Positions 44,217-53,700 of a DNA stretch of 64,000 bases are shown here, in pieces. The position numbers were made by a program, and so were the translations under genes. The DNA lies in the NCBI GenBank assembly GCA_020632915.1, contig JACKEP010000027.1, positions 16,686 through 80,685 on the forward strand, read 5' to 3'. The notes below the pieces were generated by a model. The model did no database searches. It worked only from the letters and a program-made list of their open reading frames with translations, and was not told the origin of the DNA. Positions within the stretch are counted from its first letter, which is position 1; every line of letters starts with the position of its first letter. This DNA is from Alphaproteobacteria bacterium. Lineage in GTDB: Bacteria > Myxococcota_A > UBA796 > GCA-2862545.

Positions 44217-45725
44217 TCAGAGCGTCTTCGCCAGGTCGCGCCCGAGGATCGTGCCCATCACCATCGTGGTGTACTGCGGGTTGACCCCGAGGCTCGTGGG
44301 GAAGATCGAGCTGTCGGCGATGTAGAGGCCCGGCAGGCCGTGGGCCTGGCCGTCGGGGCCGATGACGCTGTTCATCAGGTCGGTGCCCATGCGGCACGTG
44401 GCCATCGGGTGGGCGGCGTACATGGCCTGGTAGTCGGTGAGCTGGGCGGCATCGAGGGCGGCGAAGGCCTCGTCCATGGTGTCGCACCAGCCGGCACCCA
44501 CGACGGGCACGAGCAGGCGCTGGGCCCCGCCGGCGGCGAGCACCTCGCACGTGCGCTTGAGGCCCTTGCGCATCTTGTCGACGTCTTCGTCGGCGAACCA
44601 GTAGGTGAGGTCAGCCGAGCCGTTGGACTTGATGCCGACGGTGCCCTCGCCCTTGTCGGACACCATGACGAGGCAGCCCGCCATGTAGGGGGCCATCTCC
44701 ATGTCCTTCTTGACCTGCGCGCCCACCGAGCCCATGGCGAGCAGCAACGCGCCCGGCGGGAGCGACAGCGTGTGGGGCAGCACGCCCGGCAGCTCGGGGT
44801 CCTCGAAGTAGGCGCCCTGGGTGGCGCCGCTCCACATCTTGACCGGGAAGTCGCACAGGCCGAGGACGGCGTTGCCCGGGTGCAGGTGCAGGCCCTTGCC
44901 CACCCGCGGGCCGAGCGTGGTGCCCAGCCCGGACTGCAGGATGAGGCGGGGCGTGCCCACGGCGCCGGCGCAGAGCATCACCGCCTTGGCGCGCACGGTG
45001 ACGGTGCCGACGAGGCGGCCGTTGTCGGGGTGGCGCGTGGGGCCGACGACGCCGACGGCGCGGCCGTTCTCGACCAGGATGCGCGACACCTTCGTGTCGG
45101 CCTGGACCACGGTGCCCTGGGCGCGGGCCAGCGCGATGAGGTTCTTGTCGACGCTGGCCTTGCCGCCGCTGGGGCAGCCGAAGTTGCAGATGCCGCAGCC
45201 CACGCAGCGGGGGGCGTTGCGGTGGAGGAGGTCGGCCTTGAGGCCGAGCTTGCGGGCGCCGCGGACGATGAGCTTGTTGTTCTCGCCCGCGATGCTCTCG
45301 GACGTCTTGACGACCTCGATGATGTCGCCGATCTCGTCGTAGACGGGCGCCATGTTCGCGGGGCTGAACCGGTCGTCGCCGCCGAGCACGTCGGTCCACG
45401 ACGACAGCACGTGGTCGGGCGTGCGCCAGATGATCGCCGAGTTGATCAGCGACCCGCCGCCCACGCCCCGGCCGGCGGCGACCGAGACGGCGGCGCTGCC
45501 CAGCGCCACCATCGAGCCGTTCTCCTGCATGTGGTAGCGCATGGTGTGGGCGTGGTTGGGGCGGAAGTTCGAGTGGGCGGGGCCCTCCTCCAGCATCACC
45601 ACCCGCCGGCCCGCCTCGGCGAGCGCGCGCGCAGCACCCGCGCCACCGGGCCCGGTGCCGACGATGACGACGTCGGCCTCCATCTCCACGTCGGACTTGA
45701 CGTTCTCCCAGCCGTAGACGGTCAT
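44217..45725 (-). CDS. GMC-family FAD-dependent oxidoreductase with Cys cluster
   Basis: A 502-residue flavoenzyme. The N-terminal dinucleotide-binding motif is ADVVIVGTGPGGAGAARAL, followed by the GMC signature GRGVGGGSLINSA. A CVGCGICNFGC motif near residue 180 is typical of the long-chain alcohol/sugar dehydrogenase branch. The C-terminal catalytic segment has HPMATCRMG and IADSSIFPTSLGVNPQYT. Enzymes of this branch oxidise alcohols with electrons passed to the respiratory chain rather than oxygen. The start overlaps the stop of the upstream Tat-exported small subunit gene (ATGA), so the two are likely one complex. The substrate is unknown. It is distinct from the GMC enzyme at 60614. Confidence 0.88.
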   Translation of the reverse strand: MTVYGWENVKSDVEMEADVVIVGTGPGGAGAARALAEAGRRVVMLEEGPAHSNFRPNHAHTMRYHMQENGSMVALGSAAVSVAAGRGVGGGSLINSAIIWRTPDHVLSSWTDVLGGDDRFSPANMAPVYDEIGDIIEVVKTSESIAGENNKLIVRGARKLGLKADLLHRNAPRCVGCGICNFGCPSGGKASVDKNLIALARAQGTVVQADTKVSRILVENGRAVGVVGPTRHPDNGRLVGTVTVRAKAVMLCAGAVGTPRLILQSGLGTTLGPRVGKGLHLHPGNAVLGLCDFPVKMWSGATQGAYFEDPELPGVLPHTLSLPPGALLLAMGSVGAQVKKDMEMAPYMAGCLVMVSDKGEGTVGIKSNGSADLTYWFADEDVDKMRKGLKRTCEVLAAGGAQRLLVPVVGAGWCDTMDEAFAALDAAQLTDYQAMYAAHPMATCRMGTDLMNSVIGPDGQAHGLPGLYIADSSIFPTSLGVNPQYTTMVMGTILGRDLAKTL

Positions 45726-46258
45726 CGGCCGTACCCGCAGCGGAACCACTGGGCGAAGTAGGGGGCGACGTCGGGGTGCGACGTGTACCCGAGCGCGATC
45801 AGCGCCATCACGGCCTGGACCCCCTGGCGGTGGTAGAAGATGGGCGACTTGAGCCACACGGCGAGGTGGCCCGCCCGGCGCTCCAGCGACAGCGTCCGGT
45901 AGGGCGCGAACTCGATGGCCTGCGTGGTGTCGTCGATGATGTGGAGCATGAGCTTGAACAGCTTGCGCTGGTCGGCCGGCATCCGCGCCACCACCTCGTC
46001 GACGAAGGCGCCGCAGTCGGCCTCGGCGCCGGAGATGTCGGGCTCGCCGTCGGACGCGGGCATCCACGCCTCGGCCATCGCCTGCACGACGTCGTACTCC
46101 TCCGGCGACAGGGCCTTGTGGCCCCCGCCGGGCGGCCGGTCCCACCAGCGGCGGTAGGTGACCGTGCCCGCGACCACGGCGCCCAGGCCGATCGCGCCGG
46201 TGGCGGCGAGCAGCATGCGCCGGGTGATCCCGGGGGTCTCCTTCTTCTTGACGGCCAC
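45722..46258 (-). CDS. Tat-exported gluconate 2-dehydrogenase subunit 3-like protein
   Basis: A 178-residue protein. The N-terminus KKKETPGITRRMLLAATGAIGLGAVV is a twin-arginine signal (TRRMLL then a hydrophobic stretch). The mature part (LSPEEYDVVQAMAEAWMPAS, DCGAFVDEVVARMPADQRKLFKLML, FAPYRTLSLERRAGHLAVWL) matches the small subunit family that accompanies membrane-bound GMC dehydrogenases and helps export them as a folded complex. The GTG at 46258 has AGGGA upstream and gives a normal Tat leader. The stop overlaps the GMC start (ATGA). Divergent from the ABC ATPase gene. Confidence 0.75.
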   Translation of the reverse strand: MAVKKKETPGITRRMLLAATGAIGLGAVVAGTVTYRRWWDRPPGGGHKALSPEEYDVVQAMAEAWMPASDGEPDISGAEADCGAFVDEVVARMPADQRKLFKLMLHIIDDTTQAIEFAPYRTLSLERRAGHLAVWLKSPIFYHRQGVQAVMALIALGYTSHPDVAPYFAQWFRCGYGR

Positions 46259-46318
46259 GACGTCCCTCGCAGGTGGTCGGGTGTAGCCCGCGCTCCGGTG
46301 ACCGCACACGCCCGTGAC

Positions 46319-46344
46319 GGCGTCTGGACGAACCGGCAGACGCC
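46319..46344. promoter_or_regulatory. Perfect 8-bp inverted repeat in divergent region
   Basis: Arms GGCGTCTG (46319-46326) and CAGACGCC (46337-46344) are exact complements separated by 10 bases, a spacing of one helical turn or so between half-sites. It is in the 142-base region between the Tat/GMC operon and the ABC ATPase gene, so a dimeric regulator bound here could act on both. No T-run follows. Regulator not identified. Confidence 0.4.
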
Positions 46345-46400
46345 CGAATCGGCGGGAACGCGCGGTAAGGTGAGGCCGCTCGACCGAGGATGACACAGAC

Positions 46401-47348
46401 GTGACCGACCACCCCGCGCTGCACCTGGACGGCGTGTCCAAGCGCTACGGTGCCTTCCTCGCCGTCGACCGGGTCGACCTGCGCGTCGCCCGCGGCACCG
46501 TGCACGGCCTGCTGGGACCCAACGGGTCGGGCAAGTCCACGTGCATGCGGATGGCGCTGGGGCTGCTGCCCCCCGACGGTGGCACCGTGTCGCTCCTCGG
46601 CGGCCCACCCGACGACGATCGGCGGCGCCGTGTCGGCTACCTGCCCGAGCAGCGCGGCCTGTACCTCGACATGGGGGTGCTCGATCACCTCCAGTTCTTC
46701 GGCCAGCTGCGGGGCCTGCAGGGCAAGGCCGCCCGTGACGCCGCCTCCTACTGGCTCGAGCGCCTCGGCCTCACCGACTGGGCGAAGAAGAAGGCGCGCG
46801 CCCTGTCCAAGGGCATGCAGCAGAAGGTCCAGCTCGCCGGCGCCGTGCTGCACGAGCCCGAGCTGCTCGTGCTCGACGAGCCGTTCACCGGCCTCGATCC
46901 GGTCGCGCAGGACCTGCTGGAGGACATCATCGACGCGCTGCGGGCCAAGGGCACGACGATCGTGCTGTCGACCCACCAGCTCGACCACGCCGAGCGCCAG
47001 TGCGAGCGCGTGACGGTGATCAGCCGCTCGAAGGTGGTGCTCGAGGACACGGTGGACGGGGTGCGCCGTCGCGGCCGCACCGGCTGGTACGCCGTGCAGG
47101 CCGACGGCGACGACGCCTGGATGGTGGGCGACGACGTGGTCGACCGGCGCCGCGAGGGCCCGGTCACCCACCTGCGCCTGAGCGGGGACGACCCGCGGCC
47201 GCTGATGGCACGCGCCGTGGCGGCGGGCGTGCGCCTCGACCGGCTGGAAGCCGTGCTGCCGAGCCTGCGGGACGTCGTGGTGGGGTTGGTGGGCGAGCGC
47301 GGCGTCGCCGGTGAGGCCGCCGAGGCGGGTGAGGCCGCCGCGCGCTGA
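46401..47348 (+). CDS. ABC transporter ATP-binding protein (NatA/CcmA-like), orphan
   Basis: A 315-residue ABC ATPase. Walker A GPNGSGKST is near residue 40, the Q-loop follows as GYLPEQRGLY, the signature is LSKGMQQKVQL, Walker B is LLVLDEPFTGLDP, and the switch His is in LSTHQL. The C-terminal 80 residues are a DUF4162-like extension common in Na+ or drug exporter ATPases of the NatA group. The permease expected next to it is missing: the following gene is on the opposite strand and unrelated. GTG start at 46401. The partner may be encoded elsewhere. Confidence 0.85.
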   Translation: MTDHPALHLDGVSKRYGAFLAVDRVDLRVARGTVHGLLGPNGSGKSTCMRMALGLLPPDGGTVSLLGGPPDDDRRRRVGYLPEQRGLYLDMGVLDHLQFFGQLRGLQGKAARDAASYWLERLGLTDWAKKKARALSKGMQQKVQLAGAVLHEPELLVLDEPFTGLDPVAQDLLEDIIDALRAKGTTIVLSTHQLDHAERQCERVTVISRSKVVLEDTVDGVRRRGRTGWYAVQADGDDAWMVGDDVVDRRREGPVTHLRLSGDDPRPLMARAVAAGVRLDRLEAVLPSLRDVVVGLVGERGVAGEAAEAGEAAAR

Positions 47349-47403
47349 GCGTCGAGCCGGTCGCGCGCTCGGCGCTTCGTCGTGGATCGGGTCGCGGCGA
47401 CCG

Positions 47404-48444
47404 TCACTGTGTGACGGCGGAGCCCGCGACGCCGAGCAGCGCCTCCAACCGCGGTCCGACGGCCGCAGCGACCGCCCCGCTCCCGGCCCGGTTGTAGTGC
47501 GACCCGGCGCGCACCGAACCCTGCGCCGCCGCCGCCTCCACCTGCGGGCTTGCGTCGACGCAGTCGGCACCGGTGCGGTCGCACCACGCGTGGAACCAGC
47601 GCGGACCGGGGCGCTCGTCGCCGGCGCCGAGCTCGGAGTGTCCGGGGAGCCACACCCACACGATCGGCGTGCCGTCGGTGGCGACCGCATCGGTGAGGCA
47701 GGCGAGGGTGGCCTCGGCGTGGGCGGTCTGGTCAGCCCACGTGGGCGGGTCGACGGTCCACGCCACGAAGGCCCCGAGATCGACCAGGCGCGGCGTCGCC
47801 AGCGTGGTCCACCAGGTCGCGCGTGGCGTGGGGATCGGTCCGGCCAGCGTGCAGGCGCCGGGCGTGAGCGCGGGACGCCACCACGTGGCGAACGCCTCGG
47901 TGGTCCGCTCGACCATCAGCGCGTTCAGGCCCACTACGACCACGTCGGCGGGCGGGCGCTCGTCGTGCCACCGCAGCCAGGCCTGCACGACGCCGAAGCC
48001 GGGCACCGCGAGGTCCTGGACCTGCCAGGTCGGGTGGGCGGCCTGGAGCTGACCGGGCCAGCTCGCGTCGCCCGGCGCCTCGTCGCCGTAGGTGAACGAG
48101 TCCCCGAGCACCGCGACGCGCGGGCCGTCGCCCGGCGTGCCCACCACGCGGTGCCCGCCGGCGTCGATGGTGTAGGCGACGCCGTCGGTGACGTGGGTGC
48201 CCGGCGCGAGCGTCCACCCCCAGCGCGGGTGCCAGGCGGTGACGCTGTCCTCGAGGGGCTGACCGTGCTCGTACCAGGCGAGCAGCGCGGACCGGGGACC
48301 GAAGCGGTAGCTGAGCGGCTCGTAGACCGCCGGCAGCGCGAGCACGCCGCGGACGATCACCTCGGCGAGCACGAGGCCCACGGCGAGCCCGCCGATCGCG
48401 CGTCGGACGCGGTGGCGGGCGGGTGGGCCGGAGGGGTCGGTCAT
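47404..48444 (-). CDS. SGNH/GDSL-family hydrolase, membrane anchored
   Basis: A 346-residue protein with a basic N-terminus and one hydrophobic helix (AIGGLAVGLVLAEVIVRGVLA), then an SGNH hydrolase domain. Block I has the nucleophile motif VLGDSFTYGDE, block III-like VVVGLNALM follows, and the late catalytic region is SHYNRAGSGAVA. Such enzymes are esterases or acyl-transferases acting on polysaccharides or lipids, here probably on the periplasmic side. It converges on the ABC ATPase gene and lies 69 bases upstream of nothing else on its strand except the FG-GAP gene that precedes it. Substrate unknown. Confidence 0.8.
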   Translation of the reverse strand: MTDPSGPPARHRVRRAIGGLAVGLVLAEVIVRGVLALPAVYEPLSYRFGPRSALLAWYEHGQPLEDSVTAWHPRWGWTLAPGTHVTDGVAYTIDAGGHRVVGTPGDGPRVAVLGDSFTYGDEAPGDASWPGQLQAAHPTWQVQDLAVPGFGVVQAWLRWHDERPPADVVVVGLNALMVERTTEAFATWWRPALTPGACTLAGPIPTPRATWWTTLATPRLVDLGAFVAWTVDPPTWADQTAHAEATLACLTDAVATDGTPIVWVWLPGHSELGAGDERPGPRWFHAWCDRTGADCVDASPQVEAAAAQGSVRAGSHYNRAGSGAVAAAVGPRLEALLGVAGSAVTQ

Positions 48445-48513
48445 GCGGCGCAGCCTCCCACGGGCGTACCGGCCTGTACAGCCGCGTGGGAGGTGCCCGC
48501 TCGACCGGGTTGG

Positions 48514-50517
48514 TCAGAACACCGTCACCATCTGCACCGGCGTGACGTCGCCGCCGTCCACCGGGCTGACGGCCTGGAACCACACCGTCGACCCGACGGT
48601 CAGCGCCGACGGCGCCCGGCCGGTCACGGTCACCTCGCCGGTCGTGCCGGACTGGCGCGCCGCGATCAGGAACGGGTGGCTCAGGTCGGTGCACACGGTG
48701 CCGCCGCTCATGGTCGACGTGCACGGCCCGTGGGTGGTGCTGAGGCCGACGTGCGACACGGCGAACAGCACCTGGCCCATCGGCGCGTTGCGCACCGTCA
48801 GCACGACGGGGCGCCCGGGGGACACGTCGCCCACGTCCAGCAGGAAGTCGCTGTCGCAGTAGCCGTCGCCGTCAGCGTCGTCCGGGTCGTCCAGCGGGCA
48901 TGCGTCGCGGTCGTCGCAGACGCCGTCGAGGTCGCTGTCGCCGGTGGCGTCGTCGCCGGTGCACACGTCGCGGTCGTCGCAGACCGCGTCCCCGTCGGTG
49001 TCGCCGGTGACGTCGTCGCCGAGGCAGAGGTCGACCGTGTCGCAGACGCCGTCGCAGTCACGATCGACGTCGTCGACGCAGCTGGTGGCGCCGGGGTTCA
49101 CGGCGACGTCGGCGTCGGTGCAGTCCGAGCCGGCGTCCCAGCCGTCGCCGTCCGCGTCGACGCCGCCGAGCGGGTTGAAGAACACCGACAGGCGCGTGCC
49201 GCCGACGTCGACCGCCGCGACGTCCAGGTCGCCGTCCTCGTCCAGGTCCGCGGCCGTCAGCTGGGTGATGCCGTCGTGGACGCGGATCGTCTGGCGGGGG
49301 CCGAACGACGACGCGGACTGGCGCCGCCACCACACGGTCGAGCCGTCCGCGAAGGCGAGGTCGACGAGGCCGTCGTCGTCGAGGTCGGCGGCGGCGAACC
49401 GCGTGTCGCCGTCGCCGTCGTCGAGCAGGGGCACGAACAGGCTACCGCCGAGGTCGTTGCGCCACACGCCCAGGCGCGTGAACCCGCCGACCACCAGGTC
49501 CGGGTCGCCGTCGTTGTCGAGGTCGGGGGTCGCGAGGTGACCGGGGTCGGAGCCGATGCCGGTGGCGATCGTCGTCGTGGCGCTGAACGTGCCAGCGCTG
49601 TCGTTGGTCTGGATCGTGAGGCTGCCGGTGAGCCAGCCGGTGACCAGGTCGAGGTCGCCGTCCCCGTCGACGTCGGTGAGGGCGACGCCGCGGGCGTCGT
49701 CGCTGAGGCCGGGCAGGCTCTCGACCGCGCCCCACTGGCCGGCGCCGGCGTCCCACCGGTACAGCTCGACCCCGTCGGGGCCGCGGGCGACGACGAGGTC
49801 GTTGTCCCCGTCGGCGTCGATGTCGGCGACGGCGAGGTCGAGCGCCTGGCCGGAGGTGGCGGTGCCGAAGCGGGCCTGATGGGTGAAGCCGCTGCCGGTG
49901 TTCTGCCACCACTCGATGCCGGGGGTGTAGACGGCGGTGGCGATCACGTCGTTGTCGCCGTCGCCGTCGACGTCGGCCACCACCGCGGCGCTGAGCTTGC
50001 CGCTGCTGGTGAGCTCCGTGTGACGGGGGAAGGCGCCGGTGCCGTCGCCGTAGAAGACGTGGACGGTCCGCGGGTTGTTCTGCGACACCACCAGGTCGGT
50101 GTGGCCGTCCTGGTCGACGTCGACGGGCTCGAGCGACCGCGTCAGCACCATCACGCCGTCGTAGGAGGCGTCGGTGGCCCAGCTGTCGCTGCCGCGCAGG
50201 CCGGGGCCGTCGCAGGCGTCGTCCCCGTTCGTGTCGTCGGCGGCGTGCTCGAGGCAGACGTCGCAGGCGTCGACGGTGCCGTCGCCGTCGCGATCGGCGG
50301 TGGCGCCCATCGCGTCGCACACCGGCGGATCGAGGTCGTCGCAGGTGCCGTCGGCGTCGTAGTCGCCGGTGCTCGGATCGCCGGAGCAGGTCGGGGTGCC
50401 ACCGATGACCAGACGGGAGCCGGTCGGGACGGTGGGGGACGAGGCGCCGACGGATGAGCCGCCGGACGCGGCCTCGCAGGCAGCGAGGGCGACGAGGAGC
50501 AGGGACGACGAGCGCAT
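48514..50517 (-). CDS. FG-GAP / thrombospondin-3 repeat lipoprotein (single unit)
   Basis: A 667-residue predicted lipoprotein (lipobox LAAC at residues 11-14). A Cys/Asp-rich Ca2+-binding segment (DYDADGTCDDLDPPVCD...) precedes about seven FG-GAP blades (for example DVDGDGDNDVIAT, DLDEDGDLDVAAV), then thrombospondin type-3-like repeats (GDTDGDAVCDDRDVC) and a C-terminal beta domain ending FQAVSPVDGGDVTPVQMVTV. It is a paralogue of the next gene, which holds two such units. ATG at 50517 behind GGAGGTTCC. Probably surface exposed and calcium dependent; adhesion or ligand binding is an inference from the fold. Confidence 0.82.
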   Translation of the reverse strand: MRSSSLLLVALAACEAASGGSSVGASSPTVPTGSRLVIGGTPTCSGDPSTGDYDADGTCDDLDPPVCDAMGATADRDGDGTVDACDVCLEHAADDTNGDDACDGPGLRGSDSWATDASYDGVMVLTRSLEPVDVDQDGHTDLVVSQNNPRTVHVFYGDGTGAFPRHTELTSSGKLSAAVVADVDGDGDNDVIATAVYTPGIEWWQNTGSGFTHQARFGTATSGQALDLAVADIDADGDNDLVVARGPDGVELYRWDAGAGQWGAVESLPGLSDDARGVALTDVDGDGDLDLVTGWLTGSLTIQTNDSAGTFSATTTIATGIGSDPGHLATPDLDNDGDPDLVVGGFTRLGVWRNDLGGSLFVPLLDDGDGDTRFAAADLDDDGLVDLAFADGSTVWWRRQSASSFGPRQTIRVHDGITQLTAADLDEDGDLDVAAVDVGGTRLSVFFNPLGGVDADGDGWDAGSDCTDADVAVNPGATSCVDDVDRDCDGVCDTVDLCLGDDVTGDTDGDAVCDDRDVCTGDDATGDSDLDGVCDDRDACPLDDPDDADGDGYCDSDFLLDVGDVSPGRPVVLTVRNAPMGQVLFAVSHVGLSTTHGPCTSTMSGGTVCTDLSHPFLIAARQSGTTGEVTVTGRAPSALTVGSTVWFQAVSPVDGGDVTPVQMVTVF

Positions 50518-50777
50518 GGAACCTCCGCGCGGGGTGGGCCGGGTACAGCCTCCTCCCGAATCGGCGCGGTCGCGTCGGGCCCGGGCTCTCTGACGGGCGG
50601 CGCGTCGGGCCTGTCAGGATCCGACCCGGCGTGCGCTCCCCTGGGAGGGCGCCAGAACCGCGGTAGGACGCGGAACGTTCGCCGTCGGAGAAAGCGCGCG
50701 ACCCGCGCGGACCGGTCGGGCCGCACGGGAAGCGTTGCACGAGACGTTGCGTGGCGGAGCGCGCCCCGCCGGACGGC

Positions 50778-53700
50778 CTACGGCGCCTGCACCGTCACGA
50801 AGGCCACGGGGGTGACGTCGCCCTCCCCGTCGCGGCTGACCGCCTGGAAGCCCAGGGTCATGCCGGGGTTCAGGAACCGGGGCGCCCGGACGGTCACCGA
50901 GGCGGTCCCCGTGGCGTCCGCGCGGCGGGTCCCCACCAGCGCGGGCGCCAGCAGGTCGGTGCACACCGTGCCGCCGCCGGTGGTCCCGGTGCACGGCCCG
51001 GAGCCGACGCCGGTCCGCGTCACGGCGAACAGCACGGCGGCGCCGGGCGGCGCGTGGGTCACCGTCAGCGTGAACAGCTGGTTCGGCGCCACGTCGGTCA
51101 CGTCGATCTGGAAGGCGCTGTCGCACAGTCCGTCGCCGTCAGCGTCGTCAGGGTCGTCGAGCGGGCAGGCGTCGGTGTCGTCGCAGACGCCGTCGCCGTC
51201 GGTGTCGCCGGTGGTGTCGTCGCCGGTGCACAGGTCCACGCTGTCGCAGGACCCGTCGCCGTCGCTGTCGTCGGCTGGGTCGAGGGGGCACGGGTCGGCG
51301 CTGTCGCACGCGCCGTCGCCGTCGCTGTCGTCGTCGGCATCGAGCGGGCAGGCGTCGGTGTCGTCGCACAGGCCGTCGCCGTCGGTGTCGCCGGTGGTGT
51401 CGTCGCCGAGGCAGAGGTCGGCGCTGTCGCACGAGCCGTCGCAGTCGCTGTCGAGCTCGTCCGTGCACGCGGCGAGGCCGGGCTGGACGGTGCCGTCCGT
51501 GTCGTCGCAGTCCGCGCCCGCGTCCCAGCCGTCGCCGTCGCCGTCCACGCCGCCGAGGGGGTTGAGGAACACCTCCAGGCCGTCGCCGTCGTCGACGATG
51601 CCGGCCAGGTCGGGATCGCCGTCGCCGTCGAGGTCGAGCGCGGCGAGCTGGGTGCCCCAGAGCACGCCGTGGACGGTCTGGGCCGGGCCGAACGCGCCGG
51701 CCAGCTGCCGTCGCCAGGTGACCGTGTCGCCGTCCTGCAGCGCGAGGTCGACGAGGCCGTCGCCGTCGACGTCCGCCGCCGCGACCCCGAACACCACGGT
51801 CGTGCTGGCGAAGGTCTGGACGAACACCTGGGCGGACAGGTCGTTGCGGAACACGCTGGCGCCGCCGTCGCCCTGCACGACCACGTCGGGGTCACCGTCG
51901 CCGTCCAGATCGGGCACCGACAGGTCGTCGGCGTAGGCGCCGAGGGACGTCGACAGGACCCGCGGGGACCCGAAGCCGCCGGTGCCGTCCCCGAGCGACA
52001 GCGTCAGCGTGCCGTCCGCCCAGGTCGCGAACAGGTCGAGGTCGCCGTCGCCGTCGGCGTCGGCGAGCCGCGCGGCCGAGGCGTCGCCGGACCCGGTGGC
52101 GACGATCGCCGCCGCTCCCCAGGCGTCGGTCCCGCCGTCGAAGCGCACGAGGCGCACGCCGTCGGCACCGCTGGCGGCGACGACGTCGAGGTCGCCGTCG
52201 CCGTCGACGTCGCCCAGGTCCAGCGGGCCGGTCGCGGGCCAGTCCTCGGAGAACGAGGCGTGGATGGCGAAGCCGCTCTCCTCGTGACGCCACCACACCA
52301 GGGCCGAGCTGTAGTTCGCCGCGGCGACCACGTCGTTGTCGCCGTCTCCGTCGACGTCGCCCACGCGCACGTCGACCATCTTCTCCAGCGAGCCGAGGGC
52401 CGTGGCGCCGGAGAAGCCGCCCGCGCCGTCGCCCCAGAACATGTGGACCCTGCGGCCGGTGTTCTCGACGATCAACAGGTCGTCCTGTCCGTCCTGGTCG
52501 ACGTCGGCCACGGTCATCGCGCGGGGCTGGTTGAAGGTCGGGTGGTCGACGGCGGCGGAGGGCCACACGTCGTTCAGGCGCAGGCTCGGGCCGTCGCAGG
52601 TGCCGTCGCCGTCGGCGTCGTTGGCGGTGTGTTCGAGGCAGGCGTCGCAGCTGTCGACGAGGCCGTCGAGGTCCCGGTCGGCCGGGTCGGCGAGCGGGTC
52701 GCAGGCGGGCGCGTCGCCGTCGTCGCAGGTGCCGTCGCCGTCGAAGTCGCCGGTGGCGTCGACGCCCACGCACAGGTCGCGGTCGTCGCAGGTGCCGTCG
52801 CCGTCGGTGTCGCCGGTGCTGTCGTCGCCCACGCACAGGTCGTCGCTGTCGCACGAGCCATCGTCGTCGCTGTCGTCGAGCGGGTCGAACGGGCAGTCGT
52901 CGAGGTTGTCGCAGACGCCGTCGCCGTCGGTGTCGCCCAGGATGTCCCACCCGACGCACAGGTCGTCACTGTCGCAGACGCCGTCGCCGTCGGTGTCGTC
53001 CGGGTCGTCGAACGGGCAGGCGTCGTCGCTGTCGCACACGCCGTTGCCGTCCGAGTCGCCGGTGGCGTCGTCGCCGTAGCAGGGGTCGACGCTGTCGCAG
53101 GAGCCGTCGCCGTCGCTGTCGTCCTGGGCGTCGATCGGGCACGGGTCGAGGTCGTCGCACACGCCGTCGCCGTCGGCATCGCCGGTGGCGTCGTCGCCGT
53201 CGCAGGCGTCCGCGCTGTCGCACACGCCGTCGCAGTCGGCGTCGGCGCCGTCGGTGCACATCGCCACGCCGGGGTTGACGGTGGGATCGGTGTCGTCGCA
53301 GTCGCTGCCCACGTCCCAGCCGTCGTGGTCCCCGTCGAGGGTGCCGGCGGGGTTGACGTAGACCACCAGGGTGTTGCCGCTGTCGGTCGTGGCGGCGAGG
53401 TCGATGTCGCCGTCCCCGTCGGCGTCCAGGGTGACCATGACCCCCGCTGCGCTGTCGGTGGCGATGGCGTTCAGCGGCCCGAAGCTGCTGGCGGTCTGGT
53501 GGCGCCAGCCGATGGCGCTGCCGGCCTTGGTGGCGAGGTCGCCGACCCCGTCCCCGTCGAGGTCGCCGGCGTAGGCCAGCGTGGCGCTCGCCAGCCAGGT
53601 CTGGACGAAGACGGTGGCGTCGAGGTCGTTGCGGAACACGGCGGAGCGCTGGCCGGTGCGCACGACGATGTCGAGGTCGCCGTCGCCGTCGAGATCGTCG

